Shown here: in pieces, positions 54,062 to 64,000 of the stretch
Layout of the letters: each line of letters begins with the position of its first letter
How positions within the stretch are numbered: the first letter of the stretch is position 1
The notes under the pieces: generated by a model
Databases searched by the model: none
Seen by the model: the letters and a program-made list of their open reading frames with translations, nothing else
Told to the model about the DNA's origin: nothing
Program-made: the position numbers and the translations under genes
Assembly: GCA_963920575.1 (NCBI GenBank)
Contig: OY986973.1
Span: 18,214,062 to 18,278,061 of the forward strand
Source of the DNA: Narthecium ossifragum
Lineage: Eukaryota; Streptophyta; Magnoliopsida; Dioscoreales; Nartheciaceae
Direction of reading: 5' to 3'
Length of the DNA stretch: 64,000 nt

Positions 54062-54747
54062 AATGAAGATAGTCGGCCAACCATCCTGTTAAACGAACGG
54101 AACCAACCTATTGGTCCACCAAATGTTGTTGCAACATTGAGCTCTTATTTGGGAACTTTGGCCCGAAATGCACACTTATTAGCTCCACTGATCTATACTA
54201 GTTGGCGTGCCATGCCTGATGAAAATAGGCAAGATATATGTGGAAGATGTGGTCAATGTACTATGGTCTTGATGGTCCTTTTTATTATCTTTTGACACTC
54301 TATTTTCTACATGTATACTTCTTGTTAATTTCATATGAAATTTGATGCAGGAGAAATTCATCATCGACAAGTGTGCGCAGAAGTGGGTACGTAGATACAA
54401 CCATCCGATGATCATCTTGGAGGAATTGGAAGGCAGGAGTGAAAGAGAAATATTTTCTAGCACATGAATCAAATGCGGCACGACTCAAAACGCATCCTAA
54501 AGAAATCACCGAAGAAAAATATTGGAAGACACTTGTAGCTTAATGCTGGAATACATTTGAAGCAAAGGTATTTAGCTTGAGTTATCTATTCATGATGTCT
54601 AATTCTTTAATTTCTTGTTATGTGGTAATTGATCGATTGGTGTGTGCAGTTGTCTAGTGAGACAAATAGGAAGAATCACTCGAAGCAACGTAATATGCAT
54701 ACAATGGGTCCGGTCAAAAGAGTTTTGCAAGAGCACGAGAAGAGGAG
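54062..54747 (+). pseudogene. Plant transposase_24 (Ptta/En-Spm)-like gene remnant, three exon pieces
   Basis: Piece 1 (54062-about 54270): SSYLGTLARNAHLLAPLIYT then SWRAMP-ENRQDI, with a one-base shift just after. Piece 2 (after an acceptor TTGATGCAG, from 54351): EKFIIDKCAQKWVRRYN, then AHESNAARLKTHPKEITEEK in another frame with a stop in CWNTFEAK's approach. Piece 3 (after TGTGTGCAG, 54650-54747): SETNRKNHSKQRNMHTMGPV then RVLQEHEKRR, donor GTAAAT. This order (W-x-KFxI.., ..RNR-KQ-HT-G..) is that of the plant En/Spm-associated transposase_24 family. Frameshifts and a stop mark it as dead. Confidence 0.7.
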
Positions 54748-54777
54748 GTAAATTAAAATGCAACCAAAATGAATAGC

Positions 54778-55370
54778 AACTGATGCAGGTCAAGAAACTG
54801 AACAGGCTGAGACTGAACCAGCGAGACATCCAAGGCGATCAGAGCGAACTCGATTTCCATCAGTCCGAATTAGATCTCCGGACGACCATGGTCGTCGGAT
54901 GGCTTAACCTTTGATCATGGTGTCCGATCGGGACGTATGAGGTGTCAAATCGACCGGATCGGCGAGCTCTATAAGAGACATCGGAGATCAAAGATCTCCT
55001 CATGATCTAAGGTGTTCCGCACTCAAATTTCTTTTTCTGATGCCCCAAAATTCAGTTTTATTAAAAACTTTTCATATTTGGCAGTTTTCCATAATTAGGG
55101 TTTTTTCCAGTTTTAGCAGTTGGGCTAATAGTTTGATTGAGATTAGTTGCTATCTTTAAGTAGTTTGAGTTTATCTGTAAGTAGGTCTCTTTTACTCTCT
55201 AAAAGGAGATTAGGGTTTGTAATTGGGGTTCAGTTTTTTGATTAATGAGATTTGAATAGTTTTCTCCTCTTGAGAATTCTGGTTTTCTCTCCCATAGAGA
55301 GGGCGATCGTCTCTCCCGTCGAGAGGCCATATTTCTCACGCTCACCCTGCGCCAACAAACCTACAATATT
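54778..55370 (+). mobile_element. Probable fragment of an LTR retroelement 3' end
   Basis: A short frame ending PARHPRRSERTRF (54819-54857) is followed by LTR-like sequence: CTCTATAAGAG TATA region at about 54967-54977, a T-rich leader, and a duplicated (C/T)GTCTCTCCC-GAGAGG motif near 55290-55330, ending CCAACA at about 55362. It separates transposase_24 pieces. No partner LTR or target duplication was found. Confidence 0.4.
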
Positions 55371-55439
55371 ATATGTTTAAGCTATATATACTTTGTATTA
55401 GAATCTGTTTTTTTGAGCGACTTATACTTTTTTATTCTT

Positions 55440-55560
55440 ATATGACATAGCGGAAGAAGTGACCAAATGGAGAGGCACCATCTCTAGGAGAGATGTTTCT
55501 ATTAACTAGAAGAAGGAAGGATGGATGACTAAACGATGATCAAGAAATTGAAGTAATGCA
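55440..55560 (+). pseudogene. Transposase_24-like remnant, further exon
   Basis: Frame NGEAPSLGEMFLLTRRRKDG (about 55465-55524) matches the segment that follows the KQ-HT-G block in this transposase family. Ends at a stop soon after. Lies just left of the second copia element. Confidence 0.6.
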
Positions 55561-55635
55561 GATTTTCAGTTACACTTAATTCTACGTGTTTCAAAGAGAC
55601 TTTCATATATCCTATAAATGTGAATTCTTTGATTG

Positions 55636-56033
55636 TGTAGAAATAATTCTATGTATGAAATTGCATAACAACAATAACGAGAACTTACTCGTTAGCCTAG
55701 ATCTTCAATTTGATCTGTTTCACGTGATCCAGATGATCCTGTTACAAGAACAAGGATTTTTAATCCAGAACACAAGTCCCTTCACTCTTAGTTCTTCTTT
55801 CTCACTGAATCTCTCCACTGTCTTCCCCACTGGTTTCTTCTCTATCCCTATCGAGTTCTCTCTACAGTTCTTTTTTTTAGAACCACTCGAACGGAAGCCT
55901 TTTTTCGGCATGCGGTTTCTAAACCGTATTAAACAAACGGTTTTGATAACCGTTTCTAAACCATTCAGTTATTGGTTTAAGTGGGTCTAGTCAGTGGGTT
56001 TAGCCATCATAGGCGGCTAGTTATAAACCAACA
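55636..56033 (-). repeat. 3' LTR of the second copia element
   Basis: 398 bp, TGTAGAAAT...AACCAACA; nine substitutions against 63121-63518, no indels seen. Confidence 0.95.
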
Positions 56034-57211
56034 TCTCTCACTCGCCGATGATGAAATAGATCTATTCAGTAGCATAAACAGAACTTGGATTTTTCAAGAA
56101 TCCATTCATACAGGAAAAATGGGCCCTGCGACCTGAAAGCACACAAATAATGGGAGCTCCAATATAGAAACCGGTTAAGGTCATAAAGGAGACATCAACC
56201 ATATTGACGAAGTAAAATATAATTGAAACATGTACTTTTGTACCCCAAACATTTTTAGCTACACATAACCGAGTATGACTAGATCCCTCAGAAGTCCAAT
56301 ACTCGTTACTCTCTTATTACAAATATTCACAATCATGTCCTACTTTTTCAAGTGACATTATTGTCCGGCCGGAGAATATAAGTAATAGGTGTAAAACTAA
56401 ATTTGCTCTTTCTTTTGCACTCATATCATTAGGATCATGATTAATTCGCTTTCCCAGTAGTGCTCCTTTAGATCGAATCGACTCATGATCATAGGTAACA
56501 CTCTAAAGTAGCAAAGACTAATCCTTTCACTTTGTGATATAGTCAAAAGTTACAAAGGGTAACATTTGAGATCTAATTTAAGATCTCCATGTTTCACACA
56601 GTATAGAAGCAGGGAACCATTTCATACTTCCTGATAGGTCGTCAAGCACATGTAGTATGAAATGCATGTTACGGTGGAGCTTCTCTTTTCTTTACTAAGA
56701 TAAAGAGTGTATGTCATTGCTCTTCTCAAGTATAAACACCATACAAGTCTTAGTCTTGTCGCCAAACTAACTCAGGCGCCAAACTTGAAATTTCTATTTG
56801 TTCACTGTCTATAGCACCAGATTAAAATTTCACACTTGGCTTCAATTGATAGACTCATGAATAGTGGGATATTATCCATGTTGATTCTATTAGAATCTCA
56901 TCTTGGTTTTAACCAAGGCGATTTAAATTTAAACTAAACTTGCTCCCACTGCGCCTAAAGTCGCTTTCAAAGCAATTAGTTCAAATCATCTCATCTCTGC
57001 TCACTCTCTAAGCGCCAGAGGTGAATGTTCCTGTGAGTGAACCAATCTTCGTCTATTGGCATACAATATCAAACTGTACTAGTTGTCACTTACAGTAAGA
57101 CATCAAAAAATAATTTGAATGAATTTTACCACTCATAAGGCAAAAAATAAATTTCATTCAAATTAACTGTAAGGTACTACAAGTGAACCATTTGACCAGA
57201 TCAAATAACAT
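56034..57211 (-). other. Copia 3' non-coding region
   Basis: About 1.2 kb between the RNase H stop and the 3' LTR, with no long ORF. Ends (minus strand) in GAGTGAGAGA next to the LTR, a polypurine-tract candidate. Confidence 0.65.
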
Positions 57212-58570
57212 TCACATTCTACACAAGCCTAGAGATTTTACATGTCCAACAAATGAATCTCTAGCTATTGGCTTGGTGAAAGGATCAACAACCATATTTT
57301 TTGTAGAAATGTGTTTCAGGATCACCTCTTTTTGTGTAATCATGTCTCTAAAATAATGATATCTAATTTGAATATGTTTGGTTTTTCCATGATACTTAGG
57401 ATCCTTAGCATAGGCCAACGCAGCCATGCTGTCAGAGAAAATTGTCACTGGTTCTGATGCTGATTTGACAATTTCCAAATGTTGTAGGAACCTTCTTAAC
57501 CAAACCGCTTCTTGTATAGCAGAGGAACATGCTATGTATTCTGCCTCCATGGTAGACAAGGCAATACAGGATTGTTTCTTGCTACTCCAAGATATAGCAC
57601 AACCATTCAACAAGAATGCATATCCTGAAGTTGATTTGCGCTCATCTATGTCACCACCCCAATCGGCATCAGTATAACTAACTAAGCGCAAATCCTTTCC
57701 TTGATAACACAGCACAAAATTCGACGTTCCTTTTAGATACCGCAAAATTATCTTGACTGCCTTCCAATGCTTAATTTCTGGGTTTGACTGATATCTGCTT
57801 ACCAGCCCAACAGCATAGCATATGTCGGGACGTGTGCACATCATTGCATACATCAAACTATCAATAGCACTGGAATAAGGTACATTAGACATTCTCTGTT
57901 TTTCTTCTGGAGTCTTAGGACACATGTCTATACTTAAGCTCGAGTTTCTTTCAACTGGTGTGTCCATCGGCTTGCAATTGTGCATGTGAAAACGCTCTAA
58001 CATCTTTTTGATGTAAGTCTCTTGAGATAAACCCAAGAGTCTTCTAGCGCGATCCCTTAGAATTTTCACACCCATCACAAAGCTAGCTTCACCCATGTCT
58101 TTCATCTCGAAATTTGATGATAACCACTTCTTAGTGTTTTCAATCAATTCCTTATTATTTCCAGCCAATAAAATGTCATCAACATATAAGGACAAAATGA
58201 CGAAACCATTCTTTGAATGTTTCACATATACACAATGGTCCTCTTCCATCATTGCAAACTTATCCATTAGAATAGCTTGATGAAATTTGTGGTTCCATTG
58301 TCTAGATGCTTGTTTGAGACCATATATGTATCTTTTAAGCTTGCAAACTTTGCGCTCATTACCTTTAGATTCAAAACCTACAGGTTGATCCATATATATC
58401 TCTTCATCTAGTTCTCCATTGAGAAATGCAGTTTTAACGTCCATTTGGTAAAGGTCTAAGTCCATTTGAGCGACAATAGCTAAGATGAGGCGAATTGAAG
58501 CAATCCTTACTACTGGTGAGAAGGTTTCTTCATAATCAATTCCCTCCTTTTGGGTATAGCCTTTGGCCAC
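57212..58570 (-). pseudogene. Second copia pol: reverse transcriptase and RNase H
   Basis: Open for 452 codons: LVAKGYTQKEGIDYEETFSP follows an in-frame TGA at 58571-58573, then DVKTAFLNGELDEEIYMDQP, YGLKQASRQWN, catalytic LSLYVDDILLAGN, then RNase H with DADWGGDIDERKSTSGYAF, ALSTMEAEYIA, DSMAALAYAK and the C-terminal KHIQIRYHYFRDMI. Key catalytic motifs are intact; only the upstream stops break the polyprotein. Confidence 0.92.
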
Positions 58571-60026
58571 TAATCAAGCCTTGTATTTATCAATAGTCCC
58601 ATCCGCCTTGCGTTTAATCTTAAGAACCCATTTGTTCCCAATTGATTTACGTCATGGCGGTAAGTCTACTAAGTCCCAAACTTGATTGGTTTTCATAGAC
58701 TCCATTTCCTCCTCGATAGCTTTAATCCATTCCCCAGCTTTAGGACTCGAAAGAGCTGCTTGAACAGTCTTAGGTTCCTCTTCATCCTGTGGAGCAACCA
58801 TAAAAGCTTCCCCCTCAATCTCAAATCGACGACGAGGAATCTTTTCACGGATACTCCTACGAGGTTGAGATTGATCATGATCATGCTCCATAGGAGTGAT
58901 ATCATTGCTCCCACTAACCGCTACTTGTTCAGGAATTTCTTCCTCAACTATTCGATTGGGTGCTTTATCAGTTAGATCATCTACTTCATAAAGATGAAAA
59001 TCCTCAATAACCTCTCCTCGTTTAGGGAATTCCTTTTCTAGGAAAATAACATCTCGTGACTCAATCTCTGTAACTCTCCCATCATTTTCTTCACCCAGAA
59101 ACACAAATCCTTTGGAATGATCTGAGTATCTTATAAAGATACACTTCTTCCCCCTAGGACCAAGTTTTCCATATTGGTGAGAAATTATGTGTACATAAGC
59201 TGCACAACCCCAAGGATGCAAATTACCTAAATTAGGCTTTTCGCCATTCCATAATTCATATGGGGTGAAGGATACAGTTTTAGAGGGCACACGATTAAGT
59301 ATATAGGCAGCAGTTAATAATGCATCTCCCCAAAAGGAAATAGGCAAATTAGCTTGTGCCATCATTGACCTAACCATGTCTAATAGGGTTCTATTCCTTC
59401 TTTCTGCTACTCCATTTTGTTGTGGAGTATAAGGAATAGTTAGCTGTCTAGCTATGCCCTTTTCATCACAAAAACAATTAAATTGATCAGATAGATATTC
59501 ACGACCTCGATCAATCCTAAGAGATTTGATATTTGTGTTTAACTGATTCTCAACCAACCTAGTATAACGTATGAATCAATCTAATGGTTCAGACTTTTGA
59601 GAGATCAAATAAACATGTCCAAATCTTGTGAAATCATCTATAAATGTGATGAAATAGAAAGCTCCATGCCTAGCCCTCACATTCATTGGGCCACAGATGT
59701 CAGAATGGATTAATTGCAATGGTGTTGTGGCTCTTTTGGCTTTGCCAAATGGTAACCTTGTTGATTTTCCAGCAAGACAATGCTCACAAGTTGGTAAATC
59801 GACTTTCGCTAGTGAGCATAATAGGCCTTCTCTAGCCAACCTATTAAGTCGATCCTGCCCAATATGTCATAATCTAGCATGTCATAGAAGATCATCTACA
59901 ACAATACTAGAATTACCAACAACATAAACGGTAGCATTGTCTATTACATCAACAGGTACGGTGTCCATCACCATAAAACCATCTAATACAAAACCACAAC
60001 CATTGTAAACATTGTCTAGAAACACC
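58571..60026 (-). pseudogene. Second copia pol: integrase and linker, with stops
   Basis: In one frame through 58571-59839 but broken by TGA codons at 58571-58573 and 58652-58654 and by a stop at about 59576. Contains the zinc-binding CEHCLAGKSTRLPFGKAKRA, the core start IHSDICGPM, FIDDFTRFGHVYL, D-RGREYLSDQFN and PQQNGVAERRNRTLLDMVRS, then the variable linker up to VWDLVDLPP. Between 59840 and 60026 the pre-integrase part reads with further stops. The D, D and E residues of the integrase core are present. Confidence 0.88.
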
Positions 60027-61199
60027 TTAACAGAGTTTGTCCATAAACATAACACGAAATCCTAATTTCAAAAGAACAAGCACAGAAACCAAATTTCGTT
60101 GAACTTCCGGAGCGTAAAGCACATCATGAAGATATAGAGTGCGACCACCCCGCAACACTAGCTTGCAGGTACCGATCCCCATGTATATGCGTCTACTTCC
60201 CTTCGGTAATCGACGAAATTCCACGAAGGTGGTTCTATCCCTTGCTATATGGTTTGTTGTTGCTGAGTCTACAGTCCAGAAAGGAACAGTTTCAGCCAAC
60301 ATCAAACAGCTACTAACAAATAAGTTAGAGGGAGTAGGCATAGCATATAGTACCTTCGGCTCAGTGCATTCACGAGCGAAGTGGCCCAGCTTGCCACAGT
60401 TAAAGCAATTCTTGCTTTTCTTGTCTTTTTGACCACCACGTTTGCCTCTCTTGCGCTTGTCATTCTTTGGACCTAGTCCATCCACTTTGCCTTTACCTTT
60501 GAAGTTTTTACCTTTACCTCGTTTGCGCTTAAAGCCCGAAGCCTTTCGCGATGAGGATTCAGTCATAAAAGCTTCATCAATAGGTTTCTCAGCATGAAGA
60601 CGATCTTCTTCTAACTCGACATGACGTGCAACATCATCAAAAGTCTTGATGTTGTCATTATGAGTAAGATTAGTCTTCATATGCTCCCAAGAACCAGGCA
60701 AAGTTTGGATTATTGCTTGGACTTGTTGTTCGTCAGTCATTTCATGTCCAGCAATCCTCAATTCACTAATCATATTCGACATGATTGTCAGATGCTGCCT
60801 CATCGAATGATGCTGGCGCTTCTTGTACCTGTCGAAATTGAGGGTTAACTGACGAAGTCGAGTAGTAGAGGTTCCTCCATACTGGACTTTAACAGCATCC
60901 CAAACAGCCATGGTTGAACGATGCTTTTCAAAACGAAGCATCAAGTCATTTCTCATGCTGCTCAGCATCAATATGCGAGAAACTCTATCCTTACGCCTAT
61001 AAGCTTGATAGAGTTCTAGATTACGTCGATGCTGAGCAGTTGTGCCTTGCTCAAGTTCAGCCATAGGTTGTGTTATAGTTTCCAGCATATCATGTTCTTC
61101 CAGGAGATACTGAATTTTCCTATGCCATATGTCATAGTTTTTCTCATTCAGTTTGTCCCCCTGATTCAAATCAGCGATAATGCTCTTTGTTGCAGCCAT
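60027..61199 (-). pseudogene. Second copia gag and protease
   Basis: ATG at 61197-61199 (MAATKSIIADLNQGDKL). UBN2-type gag (YDIWHRKIQYLLEE to HVELEEDRLHAEKP), a Lys/Arg-rich basic tract at about 225-265, zinc knuckle CFNCGKLGHFAREC at about 270, then the protease start WTVDSATTNHIA. The usual D-S-G active site reads D-S-A here, so the protease is probably inactive. A frameshift near 60030-60045 ends the frame at the join to the integrase. Confidence 0.9.
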
Positions 61200-61563
61200 T
61201 ATAATTTAGAGACAACAAATTAACATAGGGAACTAGTATAATAAAATCTTATAAAATCTTGCCGCAATATCTTGAATTAAGTAAAAATAATCTAACATAT
61301 GTAAAAGTAACGAAAAAAAATATTTATAACATTTTATCAATTCCTAAATACATAGCCAAACTATTAATACTTAATCCATAATCGCGCAAGAGTTCAATTA
61401 TTAGGCGAAACAGAAATTTCAAACCTAATATACCCACTTAATAAGATATGATATCATGCTCACAATTAAATAAAACTTCATTAATTAACATGATATTTAC
61501 ATATACAACGAGCATAAAGATAGTATTCACATATACAACAAGTGACTCAGATCAATCTATGCC

Positions 61564-62118
61564 CTAGTGCAGCTTGAATTTCTTAGGAGGAGGGGTGCTA
61601 TCTGACTCAATCTCAGAAACATGTCTAAGATCCTCTTCATGCTCATATGATTCAGCCACAGAATCCTCACTAGGAAACTTAGTGAGATCAGATTCAGTAT
61701 CAGAAAACTCGCTAGGAATATCCTCTCCTTGCTCAGCTAAAAATGCATTAGAAGAACTATAGAAATCTGCAAAAAACATGTCACCAAAACAGCTTTTCAC
61801 TATCACATTATCCATCTTCCTTATCCAAGGAAAATTGCTTGCATTGTGATTTGTTCTTCTTGCACTTTGATAACTATGAGCATATGAAAGAGACGTTGAG
61901 CGATATATGTTCCTTTGAACATTTCGCTCTATCTCTCCTTCTATTTTTCGAGTTATATTGTTGAAATGTAAGCTACCAAGTTGCTTCTTTAGCTCCTTGG
62001 CAACTATTTCTAACGACTCAGGTAGAGAATTAAGGAAGATTTCCATTTTCCGATCTATGTGTAGCTGAATCCCATACTCCACATAAAGAAAGGAGCTTTC
62101 TCCACATATTGTGAGCAT
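61564..62118 (-). CDS. Uncharacterised 184-residue ORF between copia 5' LTR and gag
   Basis: Same strand as gag, 364 bp upstream of it, far from any copia domain I know. The N-terminal two-thirds has an amphipathic, charged character (LNSLPESLEIVAKELKKQLG, then a basic RNVQRNIYRSTSLSYAHSYQ). The C-terminal third is Ser/Asp/Glu-rich (GEDIPSEFSDTESDLTKF) and ends in a basic PPPKKFKLH tail. A second open frame upstream (about 62200-62120, YKVKDGDTLTLHAHN) suggests that the original ORF was longer and has shifted. It may be captured host or viral sequence; I do not recognise it. Start at 62118 is only the first ATG. Confidence 0.4.
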   Translation of the reverse strand: MLTICGESSFLYVEYGIQLHIDRKMEIFLNSLPESLEIVAKELKKQLGSLHFNNITRKIEGEIERNVQRNIYRSTSLSYAHSYQSARRTNHNASNFPWIRKMDNVIVKSCFGDMFFADFYSSSNAFLAEQGEDIPSEFSDTESDLTKFPSEDSVAESYEHEEDLRHVSEIESDSTPPPKKFKLH

Positions 62119-62382
62119 GCAAGGTCAGTGTGTCCCCATCTTTCACCTTATAGGCCAACACACTTTTTAATGAATTGTCCTCCACTGCATAAAATTAGGC
62201 ATAACTAATCAAGATACTTGTTCTATACGAGGAATGAAGCACATAATGAAATTCTATCTTATATGCTAATACCATATAAGTATCTAGTTGAGCAAAGAGT
62301 CTTAGATTCTAAACCTTCAAACTCACTCATTAACTAGACATCAAGCATATAGTAAACATGCATACATTAAACATGGAAGTGC

Positions 62383-62428
<46 letters not shown>

Positions 62429-63120
62429 CTCAGTCAAAATCAGTGGGATGGAATCACCACTATCAGAGCCAACACATGGCCCGGGCCTTCACCCAAGTCA
62501 CGTGGCTCATCTAGTGAAAAAACCAATGGAATGGATTATATCATATTAAATCCATAGGAGGGGTTCATTCTGGAGAAGATGGCGGCCAGGGTGAGAGGAA
62601 AACACCCAAACCGACATCCAATGTGAATCGGACGCGTCCTCGGCCACTGGCGGCGGCAACGCAGCCCTCGTCCTCGGCCACTGGCGGCGGCGACGCAGCG
62701 CTCCGGACCCCGTCTTGATGAGATCCGGTCTCCGTCTCCGGCCACATCGACCGCGTCTCAGTCTCCGGATCCCCGTCTCGGCGAGATCAGGCAGCGGCTC
62801 CCGTGCGCTTCTAGGCTGTGGTGATCTTGCCTCATCCACGGCAACCGCGACGCCCTCGCCTCCTCTCTTACCCTCAAAGGAACGAAGACATGATCTTCAA
62901 CCAGAGACACGGCATGATCTTGCCTCAGGCGAGGGAAGAAGCGGATGCCACGGGAGAAAAAAAAAACGCAGCCGGTGAAGAAAGAAGAACTTCTTCAACC
63001 AGAGCCCTTCCAAATTCCCATTTTCTTTCTTACCACCGATCAAATTTGACACCGATAGAGAGCAGAAAGAAAAAAAACATATCCGGTCACGAAAACAGAT
63101 CTAGATGGCTCTGATACCAA
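62119..63120 (-). other. Copia 5' leader with repeats
   Basis: Includes an (AT)n run at 62387-62427, a 34-bp tandem duplication at 62637-62704 (TCCTCGGCCACTGGCGGCGG twice) in a GC-rich block at 62570-62900, and the primer-binding site next to the LTR. No gene claimed. Confidence 0.6.
62387..62427. repeat. (AT)n microsatellite
   Basis: About 20 AT units inside the copia leader. Confidence 0.95.
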
Positions 63121-63518
63121 TGTAGAAATAATTCTATGTATGAAATTGCATAACAACAATAACGCGAACTTACTCGTTAGCCTAGATCTTCAATCTGATC
63201 TGTTTCACGTGATTCAGATGATCCTGTTACAAGAACAAGAATTTTTAATCCACAACACAAGTCCCTTCACTCTTAGTTCTTCTTTCTCACTGAATCTCTC
63301 CATTGTCTTCCCGACTGGTTTCTTCTCTATCCCTATCGAGTTCTCTCTACAGTTCTTCTTTTTAGAACCACTCGAACGGAAGCCTTTTTTCGGCATGCGG
63401 TTTCTAAACCGTATTAAACAAACGGTTTTGATAACCGTTTCTAAACCATTCAGTTATTGGTTTAAGTGGGTCTAGTCAGTGGGTTTAGCCATCATAGGCG
63501 ACTAGTTATAAACCAACA
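63121..63518 (-). repeat. 5' LTR of the second copia element
   Basis: 398 bp; partner of 55636-56033. The primer-binding site lies at 63105-63120 on the minus strand. Confidence 0.95.
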
Positions 63519-64000
63519 GATTGTTTTACAGTTTGCATTTGAGCAGTTGCCATCACAATACCAAGATGAAACTGAGCTAATTAAGCACTACAAGGGATCG
63601 ATGATCCTGTTAAGAATATTGTTAAAGTGCAAGTGCTCCCATCCAACAAGAACAAGCACATTCATCAACAGCCACGCATAGTCCCCGTTGAGAAAAGGTA
63701 AATCCTACAACTCTACAATGATTGGTTCACATGAAATGGCAATGTATTAGGGTTATAGGTCTGTACTTTGATAGGATTGCATTCAGATTGCTATCTTTTG
63801 TTGGTTTTGCGGACAAAAATAGGCTCTCAAGTTTATCTCGATCGAGTTCTGAATCTGAGTACTTGATAATACCTATTTCGTAGGCCTTGCATGATGGCAC
63901 CAATGCTTCTTTCATCCTGCAAGTTGATGGGGACTATGCTTACTCTACTCTAAAGGATATGTTTTATACATTAACCTCTTTTAGTTTTGATGTTTTGATG
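63519..64000 (+). other. Coding-looking fragments at window edge
   Basis: After the right GATTG, TTTTACAG could be an acceptor followed by FAFEQLPSQYQDETELIKHY (about 63535-63594). A shifted frame then reads DDPVKNIVKVQVLPSNKNKH and on to VPVEKR before a donor-like AG/GTAAAT at 63698. A possible next exon starts after TTTCGTAG at 63882 (ALHDGTNASFILQVDGDYAY) and runs off toward the edge. I do not recognise the protein; it may be more of the transposon gene on the left of the copia element, or a host gene. Confidence 0.35.

Larger units (their letters stand above)
55636..63518 (-). mobile_element. Defective Ty1/copia retrotransposon, 7,883 bp, GATTG target duplication
   Basis: LTRs of 398 bp at 55636-56033 and 63121-63518 differ at nine positions (97.7% identical). 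GATTG flanks both sides (55631-55635 and 63519-63523). On the minus strand the 5' LTR is followed by TTGGTATCAGAGCCAT (63120-63105), a perfect-looking initiator-Met primer site. Order gag, protease, integrase, reverse transcriptase, RNase H. There is an unusually long region between 5' LTR and gag (1.9 kb, with an extra ORF) and between RNase H and 3' LTR (1.2 kb). At least one frameshift and four in-frame stops: not autonomous. Confidence 0.95.

Noticed and set aside
63587..63600. CACTACAAGGGA as the terminus of a CACTA transposon
   Set aside because: Fits a coding frame and has no matching inverted end or 3-bp target duplication in the window.

Overview
This window is nuclear DNA from a flowering plant. 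The evidence is GT-AG spliced genes with long AT-rich introns, two recognisable plant nuclear genes (a chloroplast-envelope TIC236/TamB-type protein and a plant-only DUF593 myosin-binding protein), and dense nested plant-type transposons: Ty1/copia elements primed by initiator-Met tRNA, L1-type LINEs, solo LTRs, MITEs, and a Harbinger/Tourist and a Mutator-type element. The species cannot be fixed from the sequence alone; GC-rich ORFs inside a mostly AT-rich background fit many angiosperms.

Layout. (1) 126-10790 (+): the last 15 exons (1,241 codons) of a TIC236/SSG4/EMB2410 orthologue; the gene starts left of the window. Its introns carry a MITE (4021-4282) and a strong foldback (2707-2794). 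(2) 11890-15715: two converging L1-type LINE remnants. (3) 15943-16979 (-): an F-box/DUF295 gene broken by frameshifts. (4) 17389-17739: a MITE with tRNA-like promoter boxes. (5) 17805-31034 (+): one old LINE (about 4.75 kb after subtraction) interrupted by three LTR elements, each bounded by a 5-bp target duplication: a 1,223-bp solo LTR, a 4,739-bp young copia element, and a 2,501-bp solo LTR. (6) 31440-34175: an A-rich degenerate minisatellite broken by a long-TIR MITE and a 1.1-kb Tourist/Harbinger-like element. (7) 34604-36977: a second solo LTR of the family seen inside the LINE, inserted in a small Pro/Ser-rich ORF. (8) 37684-38905: a Harbinger-like element; 40100-41015: a LINE deletion derivative. 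(9) 43304-46204 (+): an intact MYOB-like myosin-binding (GTD-binding/DUF593) gene with 5' leader from about 41.5 kb and one short in-frame intron. (10) 47029-47805: a decayed TRIM-like pair of short LTRs. (11) 52011-53272: a Mutator-type non-autonomous element with 9-bp target duplication and an internal 33-bp minisatellite. (12) 54062-55560: exons of a plant En/Spm-associated transposase_24-like gene, split by an LTR-like fragment and followed by a 7,883-bp defective copia element (55636-63518, minus strand) with an unusual extra ORF between its 5' LTR and gag. (13) 63519-64000: coding-looking sequence that runs out of the window.

Only two host genes look functional: TIC236 (chloroplast protein import) and the MYOB-like gene (myosin XI receptor on vesicles). 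They are unrelated in function and show no operon-like link. The rest is a transposon graveyard whose insertion order can be read directly. The most unusual signal is a phased array of seven GGTCGA-N8-TCGACC-type palindromes, mostly 51-55 bp apart, kept in both copies of the large solo LTR. Second is a 66-bp tandem duplication in the MYOB-like gene that duplicates a 5' splice site in frame.
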